A DNA stretch of 64,000 nucleotides from Veillonellaceae bacterium (GCA_012798135.1 JAAZNU010000021.1:124001-188000); one strand, 5' to 3'; shown: positions 25,908 to 35,197, counted from the stretch's first letter. Translations and numbers: made by a program. Notes: generated by a model not told the origin, from the letters alone.

Positions 25908-28262
25908 ATGCCGGAAAACAAAACGAAGCTCAGGACAATGATCATGTTGCCGTTGCGCGGGGTACTGGTCTTTCCGTATATGATTATTCATTTGGACGTG
26001 GGTCGCGAAAAATCGATCAATGCCCTGGAACAGGTTATGATGCAGGACCGCTTGATCATGCTGGCGACGCAGCGCGACGCACAGAACGACAAGCCGGGTC
26101 CGGACGATATCTACGAGGCGGGCACGGTCGCCGAGATCAAACAACTGCTGAAACTTCCCGGCGGGACGATGCGCGTGCTGGTGGAAGGCCTGTATCGGGC
26201 CCGCATCCACAGCTACCTGAAGGAAGAACCGTATTTCGAAGTCGAAGTGGAGGAATTCCGGGATGTTGCCGCCCGCAAGACGCCGGACCTGGAGGCGCAG
26301 GCCAGGTTGTTGGCGCGTCAGTTCGAACAGTGGGCGAAGCTGAGCAAAAAGATCCCGCCGGAAACGCTGGTCACGGTGCTCGCCGTCGAAGATCCGGACC
26401 GGCTCAGCGATCTGATCCTGGGGCATTTGCCGCTAAAGCTGGAGGATAAGCAGGAACTGCTGGCGGCGGTCGACATTGAAAAACGTTTGGGCTTGCTGAC
26501 GGACATTATCAACCGTGAGATGGAGATCCTAGAGATCGAGAAGAAAATCAGCGGCCGGGTCCGCAAGCAGATGGAGAAGACCCAGAAAGAGTATTTTCTG
26601 CGCGAGCAGATGAAAGCGATCCAGCAGGAACTCGGCGAAAAGGATGAGCGAACATCCGAGGCGGAGGAGTACCGCCAGAAGATGAAGGATCTGGACCTGC
26701 CCAAGGAAGTGGCGGAGCGAGTCGCCAAGGAAATCGACCGGCTGGAGAAAATGTCGCCGATGTCGGCGGAGAGCGGCGTGATCCGGACGTATCTGGACTG
26801 GCTGCTGGGCCTACCCTGGTCGATTGAGACGGCAGATCGGCTGGACATCGATCTGGCGGAAAAAAACCTGGAAGAAGACCATTACGGGCTGGAAAAGGTG
26901 AAGGAACGGATTCTGGAATACTTGTCGGTGCGAAAACTGGCAGAAACCATGAAGGGACCGATTCTGTGCCTGGTTGGCCCGCCCGGCGTCGGCAAGACTT
27001 CGTTGGCCCGGTCGATCGCCCGGTCCATGGAACGCAAATTCGTCCGGGTGTCGCTGGGAGGCGTCCGGGACGAGGCTGAGATTCGCGGCCACCGGCGCAC
27101 CTATGTGGGCGCGCTGCCGGGCCGGATCATTCAGGGCATGAAGACGGTGGGATCCAAGAATCCGGTGTTCCTGTTGGACGAGATCGACAAGATGAGTTCG
27201 GATTTCCGGGGCGATCCCGGTGCGGCGCTGCTGGAAGTGCTCGACCCCGAGCAGAATAATTCATTCAGCGACCATTACATTGAATTGCCGTTCGACCTGT
27301 CGCACGTACTCTGGGTGGTTACCGCCAATGCGCTGCATAATATTCCGCGGCCACTGCTCGACCGGATGGAGATGATCACGATCTCCGGCTACACCCAGGA
27401 GGAGAAGGTCCAGATCGCGAAAAAATTTCTCATTCCCAAGCAGCAAAAGGAGAATGGCCTGAACGGCCGCAACATATCCTTCCCGGATGCCGGCATCGAG
27501 AAAGTGATCCGGAATTATACCCGGGAGGCCGGGGTCCGCAATCTGGAACGCAGTCTGGCGATGTTGTGCCGCAAAGTGGCGCGCCAGATTGTCCAGAAGA
27601 AGAAAAAAACAGTGCGGATGACGCCGGAGAACGTGGAAGTGTTCCTCGGCCCGCCGAAGTATCACTGGAACGAGGCGGAGCGCAGCAGCCAGGTCGGCGT
27701 GGCCACCGGGCTGGCCTGGACGGAGACCGGTGGCGATGTGCTGCCGGTGGAAGTCACCACCATGAAGGGCAAAGGGGCGCTGACGCTGACCGGCCAACTG
27801 GGCGAGGTCATGAAGGAGTCGGCGCAGGCCGGGTTCAGCTATATTCGCTCCCGGGCCCAAGAACTGGGCATTGCCGAGGATTTTTACGAGAAAGTGGACA
27901 TTCACGTGCACTTGCCAGAAGGGGCCATCCCCAAGGACGGTCCGTCGGCCGGAATCACGATGGCGACGGCCATGATTTCCGCCCTGACCAATATCAAGGT
28001 CCGCAACGATTTGGCCATGACCGGTGAGATCACGCTACGCGGCCGGGTACTGCCGGTCGGCGGCATCAAGGAGAAGGTGCTGGCGGCACATCGCGCCGGC
28101 ATCCGCACGCTGTTGCTACCGAAGGAGAACAAGCGGGATTACACTGAGATCCCGGAGAATGTCCGTCAGAATCTGGACTTTGTCTGGGTGGAGCATTTGG
28201 ATGAGGTGCTGAACCAGGCGCTGATCCGCGACGAACGGAGCGGCGAATGCGCTGGGAAATAA
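25908..28262 (+). CDS. lon: Endopeptidase La (Lon protease, LonA type)
   Basis: 784 aa, standard LonA length. The N-terminal substrate-binding LON domain (about 10-200) is followed by a coiled linker ([16 protein letters not shown]). The AAA+ module has Walker [10 protein letters not shown] (Lys363) and Walker [11 protein letters not shown]. The C-terminal protease domain has the catalytic Ser680 in [14 protein letters not shown] and the Lys in [15 protein letters not shown]. It degrades damaged and regulatory proteins in the cytoplasm. The start ATG lies after GGAGGGG. It overlaps engB by 16 bases. Confidence 0.97.
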   Translation: MPENKTKLRTMIMLPLRGVLVFPYMIIHLDVGREKSINALEQVMMQDRLIMLATQRDAQNDKPGPDDIYEAGTVAEIKQLLKLPGGTMRVLVEGLYRARIHSYLKEEPYFEVEVEEFRDVAARKTPDLEAQARLLARQFEQWAKLSKKIPPETLVTVLAVEDPDRLSDLILGHLPLKLEDKQELLAAVDIEKRLGLLTDIINREMEILEIEKKISGRVRKQMEKTQKEYFLREQMKAIQQELGEKDERTSEAEEYRQKMKDLDLPKEVAERVAKEIDRLEKMSPMSAESGVIRTYLDWLLGLPWSIETADRLDIDLAEKNLEEDHYGLEKVKERILEYLSVRKLAETMKGPILCLVGPPGVGKTSLARSIARSMERKFVRVSLGGVRDEAEIRGHRRTYVGALPGRIIQGMKTVGSKNPVFLLDEIDKMSSDFRGDPGAALLEVLDPEQNNSFSDHYIELPFDLSHVLWVVTANALHNIPRPLLDRMEMITISGYTQEEKVQIAKKFLIPKQQKENGLNGRNISFPDAGIEKVIRNYTREAGVRNLERSLAMLCRKVARQIVQKKKKTVRMTPENVEVFLGPPKYHWNEAERSSQVGVATGLAWTETGGDVLPVEVTTMKGKGALTLTGQLGEVMKESAQAGFSYIRSRAQELGIAEDFYEKVDIHVHLPEGAIPKDGPSAGITMATAMISALTNIKVRNDLAMTGEITLRGRVLPVGGIKEKVLAAHRAGIRTLLLPKENKRDYTEIPENVRQNLDFVWVEHLDEVLNQALIRDERSGECAGK

Positions 28263-28882
28263 TCAAGTCGGAGTATGTGGCTTCGGCGGTGAAGGCCTCG
28301 CAGTTCCCCCCGGGCGAGGAGCCGGAAGTGGCGTTTATCGGCCGTTCCAACGTCGGCAAATCCAGTCTGATTAATTCGTTGTGCCATCACAGCGGTCTGG
28401 CCCGGACCAGCAGCGCTCCAGGCAAGACCCGGACGGTGAACTTTTACCGGGTGACGCTGAAACGGGAGGACGGCCTGCGGCGGGACCTGTGGCTGGTCGA
28501 CCTGCCCGGCTACGGCTATGCGCAGCGCAGCAAATCGGAACGGCAGGATCTGCTCGACTGGACGCAGCATTATTTTCGGGAGTCGAAACGCTTGAGGCTG
28601 GTGCTGCAGCTGCTGGACATCCGGCGGGAGCTGCAGCCGCTGGACCAACAGGTGCATGGCTGGCTGCAGGCGGAAGGGCTACCGGTGCAGCCGGTCGCAA
28701 CCAAACTGGACAAACTGGGCCGGGGCGCCGCCAGTGCGGCACTGCGGGCCTTGGGCGCCAAGCTTGGTTTGCCGGCGGGCCGGGGCATGCTGGGCTATTC
28801 GGCGCTGACGCCGGCCGGCCGGCCGGAATTGTTGCAACGATTGGTGGAAGCGGTGGACTTTGATGGAATTGACGCAGTTTGA
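28247..28882 (+). CDS. engB: Ribosome biogenesis GTPase EngB (YsxC/YihA)
   Basis: 211 aa TRAFAC-class GTPase: G1 [15 protein letters not shown]2 region [13 protein letters not shown]3 DLPGYGYAQ and G4 TKLDKLGR. It assists assembly of the large ribosomal subunit. It overlaps the lon end by 16 bases and the following ahbA start by 20, so the three are probably co-translated. lon-engB is a widespread pairing in Firmicutes. Confidence 0.96.
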   Translation: MRWEIIKSEYVASAVKASQFPPGEEPEVAFIGRSNVGKSSLINSLCHHSGLARTSSAPGKTRTVNFYRVTLKREDGLRRDLWLVDLPGYGYAQRSKSERQDLLDWTQHYFRESKRLRLVLQLLDIRRELQPLDQQVHGWLQAEGLPVQPVATKLDKLGRGAASAALRALGAKLGLPAGRGMLGYSALTPAGRPELLQRLVEAVDFDGIDAV

Positions 28883-29318
28883 CAAGCAGTTGCTGAACCT
28901 GGTTCAGACAGGATTGCCATTGACGCCGGCGCCGTTCGCCGACCTTGCGGATCGGCTCGGCTGCCCGGAGCAGCAGGTGCTCGAACAGTTGGCCCGGCTG
29001 CGGGACGAGGGGATCATCCGGCGGCTGGGAGCTTTTTTTGATGCGGAAGCGCTGGGATACCGGGGCTGGCTGGTGGCGGTCAAAGTGGAACCGGTGCTGC
29101 TGGCGGAGGTGGCGCGGGCGGTGAACGCCTGGCCGGAGGTCACTCACAACGACGAACGGGATCATGAATACAACCTGTGGTTTACGATCCAGACCCGCAG
29201 CGAAGCCCGGCAACAGGAATTGCTATGCCGGATCGGCGCGATGGCCGGGGTGTCGGCGGTGATCGTCCTGCCGACGACGGACCGGTACAAGGTCAATGTC
29301 GAATTTCGGATGGAGTAG
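28863..29318 (+). CDS. ahbA: Siroheme decarboxylase alpha subunit, Lrp/AsnC-like
   Basis: 151 aa from ATG at 28863, preferred over the TTG at 28860. An N-terminal AsnC-type helix-turn-helix (LADRLGCPEQQVLEQLARLRDEGIIRRLG) precedes an RAM-like domain with the AhbA signature HNDERDHEYNLWFTIQT. With AhbB it converts siroheme to 12,18-didecarboxysiroheme in the alternative heme and heme d1 route, rather than acting as a DNA-binding regulator. Its start lies inside the engB end and ahbB follows 7 bases later, which supports a heterodimer. Confidence 0.9.
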   Translation: MELTQFDKQLLNLVQTGLPLTPAPFADLADRLGCPEQQVLEQLARLRDEGIIRRLGAFFDAEALGYRGWLVAVKVEPVLLAEVARAVNAWPEVTHNDERDHEYNLWFTIQTRSEARQQELLCRIGAMAGVSAVIVLPTTDRYKVNVEFRME

Positions 29319-29325
29319 GTGCGAT

Positions 29326-29808
29326 GTGACGGATACGGTGGACCAACAAATCATCCGGCGGCTGCAGGGGGAGTTTCCGCTCGTATCGGCGCCTTACCGG
29401 GTTCTGGCCGACGAGATCGGCATCGCCGAGGCGGAACTCCTGGCGCGTCTGCAGCGGATGAAAACTGCGGGGATTTTGCGAAAAATGGGCGCGGTGCTGC
29501 AACACCGAGTGGCCGGTTTTCACGGCAACGCTCTGTGCTGCTGGCAGGTTCCGGCGGCGGCGGTGGCAGGCGTGGTTGCGCAACTGGTGGGGCGTCCCGC
29601 CATTTCCCATGTGTATCTGCGGCAGCCGCAGGAACAGTGGCCCTACAATTTATACACCGTCTTTCACGCCCACACGCGGGAAGAATGTCTGGCGCAAATT
29701 GAGCGGACGGCGCAGGAACTGAATCTGACCGATTATCGGGTGCTATTCAGCCGAAAGAACTGGAAACGTTCCCAGCTGGTCTTGCTGCGGGAATCGTCGG
29801 AGGAGTGA
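29326..29808 (+). CDS. ahbB: Siroheme decarboxylase beta subunit, Lrp/AsnC-like
   Basis: 160 aa from GTG at 29326, chosen for the AGTAGGTG ribosome site and alignment of the N terminus with the family. The helix-turn-helix-like region reads YRVLADEIGIAEAELLARLQRMKTAGILRKMG. The AhbB signature SHVYLRQPQEQWPYNLYTVFHA lies in the catalytic half. It partners AhbA encoded immediately upstream. The next gene starts within a few bases of its stop, in a tightly packed run. Confidence 0.9.
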   Translation: MTDTVDQQIIRRLQGEFPLVSAPYRVLADEIGIAEAELLARLQRMKTAGILRKMGAVLQHRVAGFHGNALCCWQVPAAAVAGVVAQLVGRPAISHVYLRQPQEQWPYNLYTVFHAHTREECLAQIERTAQELNLTDYRVLFSRKNWKRSQLVLLRESSEE

Positions 29809-29813
29809 TGAGC

Positions 29814-30716
29814 ATGATTACGCGATATGCCGAACTGATCGAGGAAGTCCTGAAGTCGGAACCGGCCCGGGTGGCGGTGGCCGCCGCCCAGGACGACGCG
29901 GTGCTGCAGGCCTGCCAAAGCGCGTACGAACAAAAATTGGCCACGTTTTCGCTGTTCGGTGATCAGGCGCGGATCGAGGCGGCGGCGCAGAAGGCCGGCG
30001 TGAATTTGGCGGGCATGCAGATCGTGCATGTGGCCGATGACATGCGGGCCGCGATGCAGGCGGTGGAATTTGTAGCAACCGGCAACGCCGACATCGTGAT
30101 GAAGGGACTGATCAACACCGGCGACCTGCTGCGGGCGGTGCTGGACAAGACCATCGGTCTGCGGACCGGGCGGGTGCTCAGTCATCTGGCGGTGTTTGAA
30201 CTGAACGGCTTCGACCGGCTGATCGGCGTGACCGACGGCGGGATGAACATCGTGCCGACGTTGCCGCAGAAGGCGGACATCATCCAGAACGCGGCGGTCG
30301 TGTTTCAGCGGCTGGGCGTCGACCCGGTGAAGGTGGCGGTGTTGGCGGCGGTGGAAACCGTGAACGCCGACATGCCGGGAACGATAGACGCGGCGGCGCT
30401 GGCCAAGATGGCGGACCGGGGACAACTCAGGGGCGTCGTCGTCGACGGACCGCTGGCCCTGGACAATGCCGTCAGCGAAGCGGCGGCTCACCACAAGGGT
30501 ATCGTCAGTCCGGTCGCCGGCAAGGCGGATATCCTGCTGGTGCCGAATCTCGAAGTCGGCAATATTCTGGGCAAATCGCTGGTCTATATGGGCGGCGGCA
30601 AGATCGCCGGCCTGATTCTCGGCGCCCGGCGACCGGTCGTGGTCACGTCCCGGGCCGATACCCCGGAGAGCAAGGTGATATCGATTGCGCTGGCGTCCCT
30701 GTGCGGTAAAAAATAA
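29814..30716 (+). CDS. Phosphate butyryltransferase-like acyl-CoA:phosphate acyltransferase
   Basis: 300 aa from ATG at 29814, spaced about 10 bases from GGAGG. Family traits of the phosphate acetyl/butyryltransferase fold are visible: VMKGLINTGDLLRAVLDKTIGLR, LSHLAVFEL, TDGGMNIVPTL, VDGPLALDNAVS and LLVPNLEVGNILGKSLVYMGGG. It exchanges an acyl-CoA with phosphate to give an acyl phosphate. No butyrate or branched-chain kinase gene is next to it. The 2-oxoacid oxidoreductase downstream could supply branched acyl-CoA substrates (inference). Confidence 0.87.
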   Translation: MITRYAELIEEVLKSEPARVAVAAAQDDAVLQACQSAYEQKLATFSLFGDQARIEAAAQKAGVNLAGMQIVHVADDMRAAMQAVEFVATGNADIVMKGLINTGDLLRAVLDKTIGLRTGRVLSHLAVFELNGFDRLIGVTDGGMNIVPTLPQKADIIQNAAVVFQRLGVDPVKVAVLAAVETVNADMPGTIDAAALAKMADRGQLRGVVVDGPLALDNAVSEAAAHHKGIVSPVAGKADILLVPNLEVGNILGKSLVYMGGGKIAGLILGARRPVVVTSRADTPESKVISIALASLCGKK

Positions 30717-30722
30717 CGGAAC

Positions 30723-30896
30723 AGGCTGTTGATAAAGGCCCATCTGCGGCGCACTCGCAAGGAGTAGGCCGCATTTCTAAGCGCTAAAGCGCAAGAACTG
30801 CGCTCTCACGACTGCGTTTGCTTGCTTGCGTACAGGCAGTACGCGGCACGGCGCAAGCCTCGCCGTTTCTTGCATCTGGACCTTTCTGAACAGCCT
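30723..30896. repeat. Repeat family A, copy A1 (MITE-like, 174 bp)
   Basis: Begins AGGCTGTTGATAAAGGCCC and ends GGACCTTTCTGAACAGCCT, imperfect terminal inverted repeats of about 25 bp. Inside is a GCGTAC-AGGCA-GTACGC hairpin. It is highly similar to copy A2 at 34952-35120. There is no coding capacity. It lies directly after the phosphate acyltransferase gene. Confidence 0.85.
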
Positions 30897-30913
30897 TGGT
30901 AATGAGACGGGAC

Positions 30914-30935
30914 GGGCTGTTGATAAAGGCCGATT
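30914..30935. repeat. Repeat family A, partial left end (A3)
   Basis: GGGCTGTTGATAAAGGCCG repeats the left end of family A, but the sequence then departs. It lies 17 bases after complete copy A1. The remaining bases to the next gene hold a TACAAT box at 30991-30996 without a clear -35. Confidence 0.65.
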
Positions 30936-31052
30936 TCCAAATTTCGGCTTTAACGTGTCGGATGGGTAGCGTTTTCGCAAAGCGAAGTAGTACAATAGGT
31001 CTTGTGAGTTCTGTAGACCAGAGGCTGCATAATTATTACTGGAGGTGTTCTT

Positions 31053-32132
31053 ATGGCCGAGTTTGCTCTGAAGGGAGAGCAAAGAGTGTTCATGACGGGG
31101 AACGAAGTCTGCGCCTGGGCATGTGTCGCTGCCAAAGCGGATATCATGTACGGCTACCCCATCACCCCGCAGAACGAAGTAATGCACTATTGGACACGGT
31201 TGGCTCCGAAACGCGGCAAAAAGTTCCTGCAAACCGAAGATGAGATTTCTGCCGGTTTCACCACCCTCGGTGGCGTCATGTCCGGCCGCAAGGCGTTCAC
31301 GGCGACGGCTGGCCCCGGCAACGTTCTGATGCAGGAATCGGCGACCATGGCCGAAATGATGCGTTTGCCGGTCGTGTATATCATCCAGCAGCGCGGCGGC
31401 CCCTCCACGGCAACCGTTATTTATTCGCAGCAGGAACTGACTTTGACGACGTTCGGCGGCAATGGCGAAGGTCACCGCATCGTATATTCGACCTCGAACC
31501 ACCAGGAACTGTTCGATTACACCATCAAAGCCTTTAACGCTGCCTGGACCTACCGCTTCCCGACATTTATCCTCGGTGACGGCTATCAGGCGAAAATGCG
31601 TGAATCTCTGACCTTGTACGATCCGGAAGAACGGGGTATTAAACTGGTGCCACCGGAGCCGATGCTCGGTGATACCACGAAACCGAACCGGCCGTTCCGC
31701 AATATGCGCAACACTTATAATACGGAAGAAGAATTATACAACGTCGTCATGGAGCACCAGAAAGACTGGGACGCCATGGCGCCGCAAGTGGTCGAGTGGG
31801 ATGAACGCGGCTGCGCCGATGCGGAAACGATCATCGTCAGCCATGGCGTGGTCGCCCGGGCGGCGATTGGCGCCTACGACGCCCTGCGCGCCGCCGGCAA
31901 GAAGGTCGGTTATTTCCGGCCGATCACCGTGCGCCCGTTCCCGGCGGAGCAGCTCCGCAAAGCCATCGGCAATGCGAAGCGGATCTTTGTGCCGGAATCT
32001 TCCTACGGGCAACTGGTCAAAGTGATCCACGGCGCGATTTACGGCAGCCAGATTGAGATCATTCCGATGTATCGTCCCGGTCTGGGCATCACCACCGAAG
32101 AAATTATCGCCGAATGCGGCAAAAACTGCTAA
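31053..32132 (+). CDS. 2-oxoacid:ferredoxin oxidoreductase, alpha subunit (VorB/KorA type)
   Basis: 359 aa. It contains the pyrimidine-binding domain of the pyruvate/2-oxoacid:ferredoxin oxidoreductase superfamily (GNEVCAWACVAAKADIMYGYPITPQNEV, FLQTEDEISAGFTTLGGVMSGRKAFTATAGPGNVLMQE). The C-terminal transketolase-like domain has VGYFRPITVRPFPAEQL. It is the first of four consecutive genes for a split oxidoreductase. Sequence style fits branched-chain (VOR) or 2-oxoglutarate (KOR) forms; the substrate cannot be fixed by eye. The start ATG lies after GGAGG. Confidence 0.9.
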   Translation: MAEFALKGEQRVFMTGNEVCAWACVAAKADIMYGYPITPQNEVMHYWTRLAPKRGKKFLQTEDEISAGFTTLGGVMSGRKAFTATAGPGNVLMQESATMAEMMRLPVVYIIQQRGGPSTATVIYSQQELTLTTFGGNGEGHRIVYSTSNHQELFDYTIKAFNAAWTYRFPTFILGDGYQAKMRESLTLYDPEERGIKLVPPEPMLGDTTKPNRPFRNMRNTYNTEEELYNVVMEHQKDWDAMAPQVVEWDERGCADAETIIVSHGVVARAAIGAYDALRAAGKKVGYFRPITVRPFPAEQLRKAIGNAKRIFVPESSYGQLVKVIHGAIYGSQIEIIPMYRPGLGITTEEIIAECGKNC

Positions 32133-32150
32133 GGGCGGGGAGGGATTACG

Positions 32151-32921
32151 ATGCAGGATACAAAAGGAAACACCGCTTTGACTCCGGCCATGCCCAAAAG
32201 CTGGAATCCGGAGACGAAACCGCATAAGTTCTGCCCTGGCTGCGGCCATGGCATCATTCTGAAAATGGTTGGCGAAGCGATTGACGAACTGGGCATTCAG
32301 GGAACCACCGTGTTCGGTTGCGATATTGGCTGTTCACTGCTGGCCTGGGACCTGTTCGCGGTGGACTCGGTGCAGACTCACCACGGCCGCACGACCCCGG
32401 TCATCACCGGCATGAAGCGCGCCAATCCCGATATCATCGGCATTGCCTACATGGGCGACGGCGGCGGCTATGCCATCGGCTCCCAGCACCTGTTCAACGC
32501 GGCGGTCCGCAATGAGCGGATCACCATCATCCTTTGTAACAACGGCAACTATGGCATGACCGGCGGTCAGATGGCACCGACCACCCTGCCGGGCGTGAAA
32601 ACCGAAACCTCGCCCTACGGCCGCGATTGCGACAAGACCGGTTACCCGACCAAGGGACCGGAAATGGTGGCGGCGGTGGCGCCGGAAGGCGCATATGTCG
32701 CCCGCGGTACTGTGGCCAACCCGCGCCAGCTGAAAGGCTTCATCAAAAAGGCGCTGGAAAATCAGATCGCCGGCAACGGCATCTCCTTCGTCGAATGTCT
32801 GTCCGGCTGTCCGACCAACTGGCGGACCAATGCCAAACAGACCTGGGAGTATATCGAAAAAGACATGGCGCAATACTTCAAAGTCGGCGAACTGCGGGTT
32901 CCGCAGACAAAGGAGGGCTGA
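32151..32921 (+). CDS. 2-oxoacid:ferredoxin oxidoreductase, TPP-binding beta subunit
   Basis: 256 aa. HKFCPGCGHGIILK opens the subunit as in KorB/VorA proteins. The thiamine diphosphate site is visible as YMGDGGGYAIG with NNGNYGMTGGQMAPTT downstream, and HHGRTTPVITGMKRANP lies between. It carries out decarboxylation of the 2-oxoacid and passes electrons to the Fe-S subunit encoded two genes on. It lies 18 bases after the alpha gene and 3 bases before the gamma gene. Confidence 0.92.
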   Translation: MQDTKGNTALTPAMPKSWNPETKPHKFCPGCGHGIILKMVGEAIDELGIQGTTVFGCDIGCSLLAWDLFAVDSVQTHHGRTTPVITGMKRANPDIIGIAYMGDGGGYAIGSQHLFNAAVRNERITIILCNNGNYGMTGGQMAPTTLPGVKTETSPYGRDCDKTGYPTKGPEMVAAVAPEGAYVARGTVANPRQLKGFIKKALENQIAGNGISFVECLSGCPTNWRTNAKQTWEYIEKDMAQYFKVGELRVPQTKEG

Positions 32922-32924
32922 ACC

Positions 32925-33638
32925 ATGGCGAAGGATAGCAAAGTGATTAAAATCGCGCTGGCTGGTGAAGGCGGCCAGGGTGTGCAGTCCATTGCGGAAA
33001 TTTTGGCGGAAGCCGCCAACGAGGGCGGCAAGAACGCCCTGTACATTCCGAACTTCGGCGTGGAGCAGCGCGGCGGTGTGTCGATCGCGTTCGTGCAGAT
33101 TTCCGACGGTGAAATTGGCGCGCCAAAATTTCAGAAGGCGGATATCCTGATTCCGCTCAGCCCGCGGGCGGTCGACCGGACCCAGATGCACGCCGGTTCC
33201 GACACGATTTACATTTATGACAACTCCCTCATCACCGAGGCCGAAGTCGGCGACAACATCGTCGGTATGCAGTATTTCGACGTGACGCCGATGTGCCCGA
33301 CGGATTCCAGCACCCAGCAGGAGCTGTTGCCCGGCGAGACCCGGACTTGCTCGTTCACTAAACCGAGCCCGGGCATCGACCCGGCGAAACTGCCAAAAGT
33401 CAAAAAACTGGTGGCGATTCCCGCCAACGACATTGCCAAGAACGAGCTACATCCTCGCGTGTTCAACATCATCATCCTCGGCGCGGTCATCGCCGCGACG
33501 GAAGTGTTGCCGTTGGAGGCCATCAAGAAGGCGCTCGACGTGAAACTGGCCGACAAGTTCGCCAACAACGAGGCGCTACGGACCATGAATTTCAAGGCGC
33601 TGGACCGTGGCTACGAGCTCGTCAAGAGCGCAATGTAG
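32925..33638 (+). CDS. 2-oxoacid:ferredoxin oxidoreductase, gamma subunit
   Basis: 237 aa. Contains the gamma-domain signature AGEGGQGVQSIAEILAEAAN, followed by FGVEQRGGVSIAFVQIS and ADILIPLSPRAVDR. The C-terminal half ends with the usual VLPLEAIKKALDVKLADKF. It binds coenzyme A in the complex. It begins three bases after the beta gene stop with AAGGAGG overlapping the end of that gene, so translation is coupled. Confidence 0.92.
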   Translation: MAKDSKVIKIALAGEGGQGVQSIAEILAEAANEGGKNALYIPNFGVEQRGGVSIAFVQISDGEIGAPKFQKADILIPLSPRAVDRTQMHAGSDTIYIYDNSLITEAEVGDNIVGMQYFDVTPMCPTDSSTQQELLPGETRTCSFTKPSPGIDPAKLPKVKKLVAIPANDIAKNELHPRVFNIIILGAVIAATEVLPLEAIKKALDVKLADKFANNEALRTMNFKALDRGYELVKSAM

Positions 33639-33651
33639 AGGAGGGAACGAG

Positions 33652-33894
33652 ATGTCGAAAGAAATGGAAGTGGCCGTCGTCGACGGCGTCAAAGCGACTT
33701 GGGCGGTTTTTCCCGGCCTCTGCAAAGGGTGCGGTCTGTGCATCGAAAAATGTCCGGTCAAATGCATTACTTGGTCGGAGGACTTGGGCGTCTACGGGAC
33801 GCCCCGCGTTCAGGCCGACGGCGACAAATGCATTGCCTGCGGGTTGTGCCAGTTGGTTTGCCCGGACTGCGCGCTGCTCGTGAAACGGAAATAG
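33652..33894 (+). CDS. 2-oxoacid:ferredoxin oxidoreductase, ferredoxin-like delta subunit
   Basis: 80 aa from ATG at 33652, behind GAGGAGGGAA. It has two [4Fe-4S] binding patterns, CKGCGLCIEKCPVKC and CIACGLCQLVCPDC. It relays electrons from the TPP subunit to soluble ferredoxin. In this gene order the ferredoxin subunit is last, whereas many operons place it first. A G/C-rich hairpin follows. Confidence 0.92.
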   Translation: MSKEMEVAVVDGVKATWAVFPGLCKGCGLCIEKCPVKCITWSEDLGVYGTPRVQADGDKCIACGLCQLVCPDCALLVKRK

Positions 33895-33922
33895 AGATTA
33901 ACCAACGTTGACCCGTCAGGAG

Positions 33923-33957
33923 CCTCCCTCAGTCCCTCCAGACAGGACCGGGGGAGG
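33923..33957 (+). terminator. Hairpin after the oxidoreductase operon
   Basis: CCTCCCTCAGTCC can pair with GGACCGGGGGAGG around a 9-base loop with small mismatches. Only TTT follows, so it may be a weak terminator or an mRNA-stabilising hairpin. Confidence 0.5.
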
Positions 33958-33990
33958 TTTCCATGATTTTTCGGAAAGGATGTGGCCAGC

Positions 33991-34203
33991 ATGTTCGGAT
34001 TGGGGATGCCGGAACTGATCTTGATTCTGGTGATCGCTCTGGTGATTTTTGGCCCGAAAAATCTACCAGATATCGGCAAAGCGCTCGGCAAGACGATTCG
34101 GGAATTTCGCAACGCTTCCAACGGGGAAGCCGACAAAACCGAACCGGCAAAGAAGGAACTGCCGCCGGCGGAGAAGGATAAGGACCGGGAAGTTCGGAAA
34201 TGA
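33991..34203 (+). CDS. tatA: Twin-arginine translocase subunit TatA/TatE
   Basis: 70 aa from ATG at 33991; GTG at 33982 is too close to the AAAGGA site. A single N-terminal membrane helix ([16 protein letters not shown]) is followed by the conserved [20 protein letters not shown] amphipathic helix and a charged tail. It forms the pore or weakened-membrane component for folded-protein export. It lies 9 bases upstream of tatC; no tatB is present, as usual for minimal Firmicute systems. Confidence 0.94.
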   Translation: MFGLGMPELILILVIALVIFGPKNLPDIGKALGKTIREFRNASNGEADKTEPAKKELPPAEKDKDREVRK

Positions 34204-34212
34204 GGCGGTAGC

Positions 34213-34938
34213 ATGGAGCAGACACCGGAAAAAGAAACTCGGGATGCGCGGGAGATGACGCTGATCGGCCATCTCAGCGAATTGCGCCGGCGGATCATTG
34301 TGGCGGTCGTGGCCATTGTGATCGGTACCTTGGTTGCATATTTTTATGTCGATGAACTGATGCGGTTTGTAACAGCGCCGGCTGGCAAGCTGTACTTCAT
34401 GAGTCCGGCCGAAGGATTTTTCGCCTACCTGAAGTTGGCGGTATTCGCCGGCTTCATGCTGGCGTTGCCGGTGGTGCTGTGGGAAATCTGGGCGTTTGTC
34501 GCGCCGGCATTGACTACGCATGAGAAGCAATGGGCGGTCATTATGGTTCCTGGCGCGGCGCTGCTGTTTTTTATCGGTGAGGCGTTTGCCTACTTGCTGG
34601 TTTGGCCGGCTGCCGTCAAGTTTTTCCTTGGTTTCGGCAGCGAGTCGCTGCAGCCGATGCTGTCGCTCGGCCAGTATTTGTCGTTTTTATTGTCCTTTAT
34701 TTTGCCGTTCGGCGTTATTTTTAATTTGCCGTTGCTTCTGCTCGTATTGGCGAAAATAGGTATCATCAGTTCCGGCTTTTTGGCGAAGCAGCGTCGAATC
34801 ATGATTCTGTTGGCGTTCATCATCGGCGGGATCATCACGCCAACCCCGGATATCTTTACCCAGACGATGATGGCGATTCCGATCATTCTGCTGTACGAGG
34901 CCAGCATCTGGGCTGTGAAAATATTGTTGCGCAAATGA
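34213..34938 (+). CDS. tatC: Twin-arginine translocase subunit TatC
   Basis: 241 aa with six predicted membrane helices. Family markers are HLSELRRRIIVAVVAI at the N terminus, SPAEGFFAYLKLAVFAGFMLALPVVLWEIWAFVAPALTTHEK, and GGIITPTPDIFTQTMMAIPIILLYEASIW. It is the receptor for twin-arginine signal peptides. It follows tatA in one operon. No Tat substrate is evident among the immediate neighbours. Confidence 0.95.
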   Translation: MEQTPEKETRDAREMTLIGHLSELRRRIIVAVVAIVIGTLVAYFYVDELMRFVTAPAGKLYFMSPAEGFFAYLKLAVFAGFMLALPVVLWEIWAFVAPALTTHEKQWAVIMVPGAALLFFIGEAFAYLLVWPAAVKFFLGFGSESLQPMLSLGQYLSFLLSFILPFGVIFNLPLLLLVLAKIGIISSGFLAKQRRIMILLAFIIGGIITPTPDIFTQTMMAIPIILLYEASIWAVKILLRK

Positions 34939-34951
34939 GCGCCGATGATGC

Positions 34952-35120
34952 AGGCTGTTGATAAAGGCCCATCTGCTGCATTTTAGAGCGGGCTGCATTT
35001 CTAAGCGCTAAAGCGCAAGAACTGCGCTCTCACGACTACGTTTGCTTGCTTGCGTACAAAGAGTACGCGGCGCAGCGCAAGCCACGTTGTTTCTTGCATC
35101 TGGACCTTTCTGAACAGCCT
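34952..35120. repeat. Repeat family A, copy A2 (MITE-like, 169 bp)
   Basis: Same ends as A1 (AGGCTGTTGATAAAGGCCC and GGACCTTTCTGAACAGCCT), with a nearly identical core (TTTCTAAGCGCTAAAGCGC, TTTGCTTGCTTGCGTAC). The internal hairpin is GCGTAC-AAAGA-GTACGC: the loop differs from A1 while the stem is kept. It lies 13 bases after tatC. Confidence 0.85.
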
Positions 35121-35197
35121 GAAAACGTAGATGTGGATTGGATTTGACGGACTGTATGGGAAGTATGGCCTTGAATCCAACGAGATTGCTTTTGAGC

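Noticed and set aside
28863..29808. Two Lrp/AsnC transcription regulators.
   Set aside because: The paired layout and the HNDERDHEYNLWFTI and WPYNLYTVFHA signatures fit siroheme decarboxylase subunits better than DNA-binding regulators.
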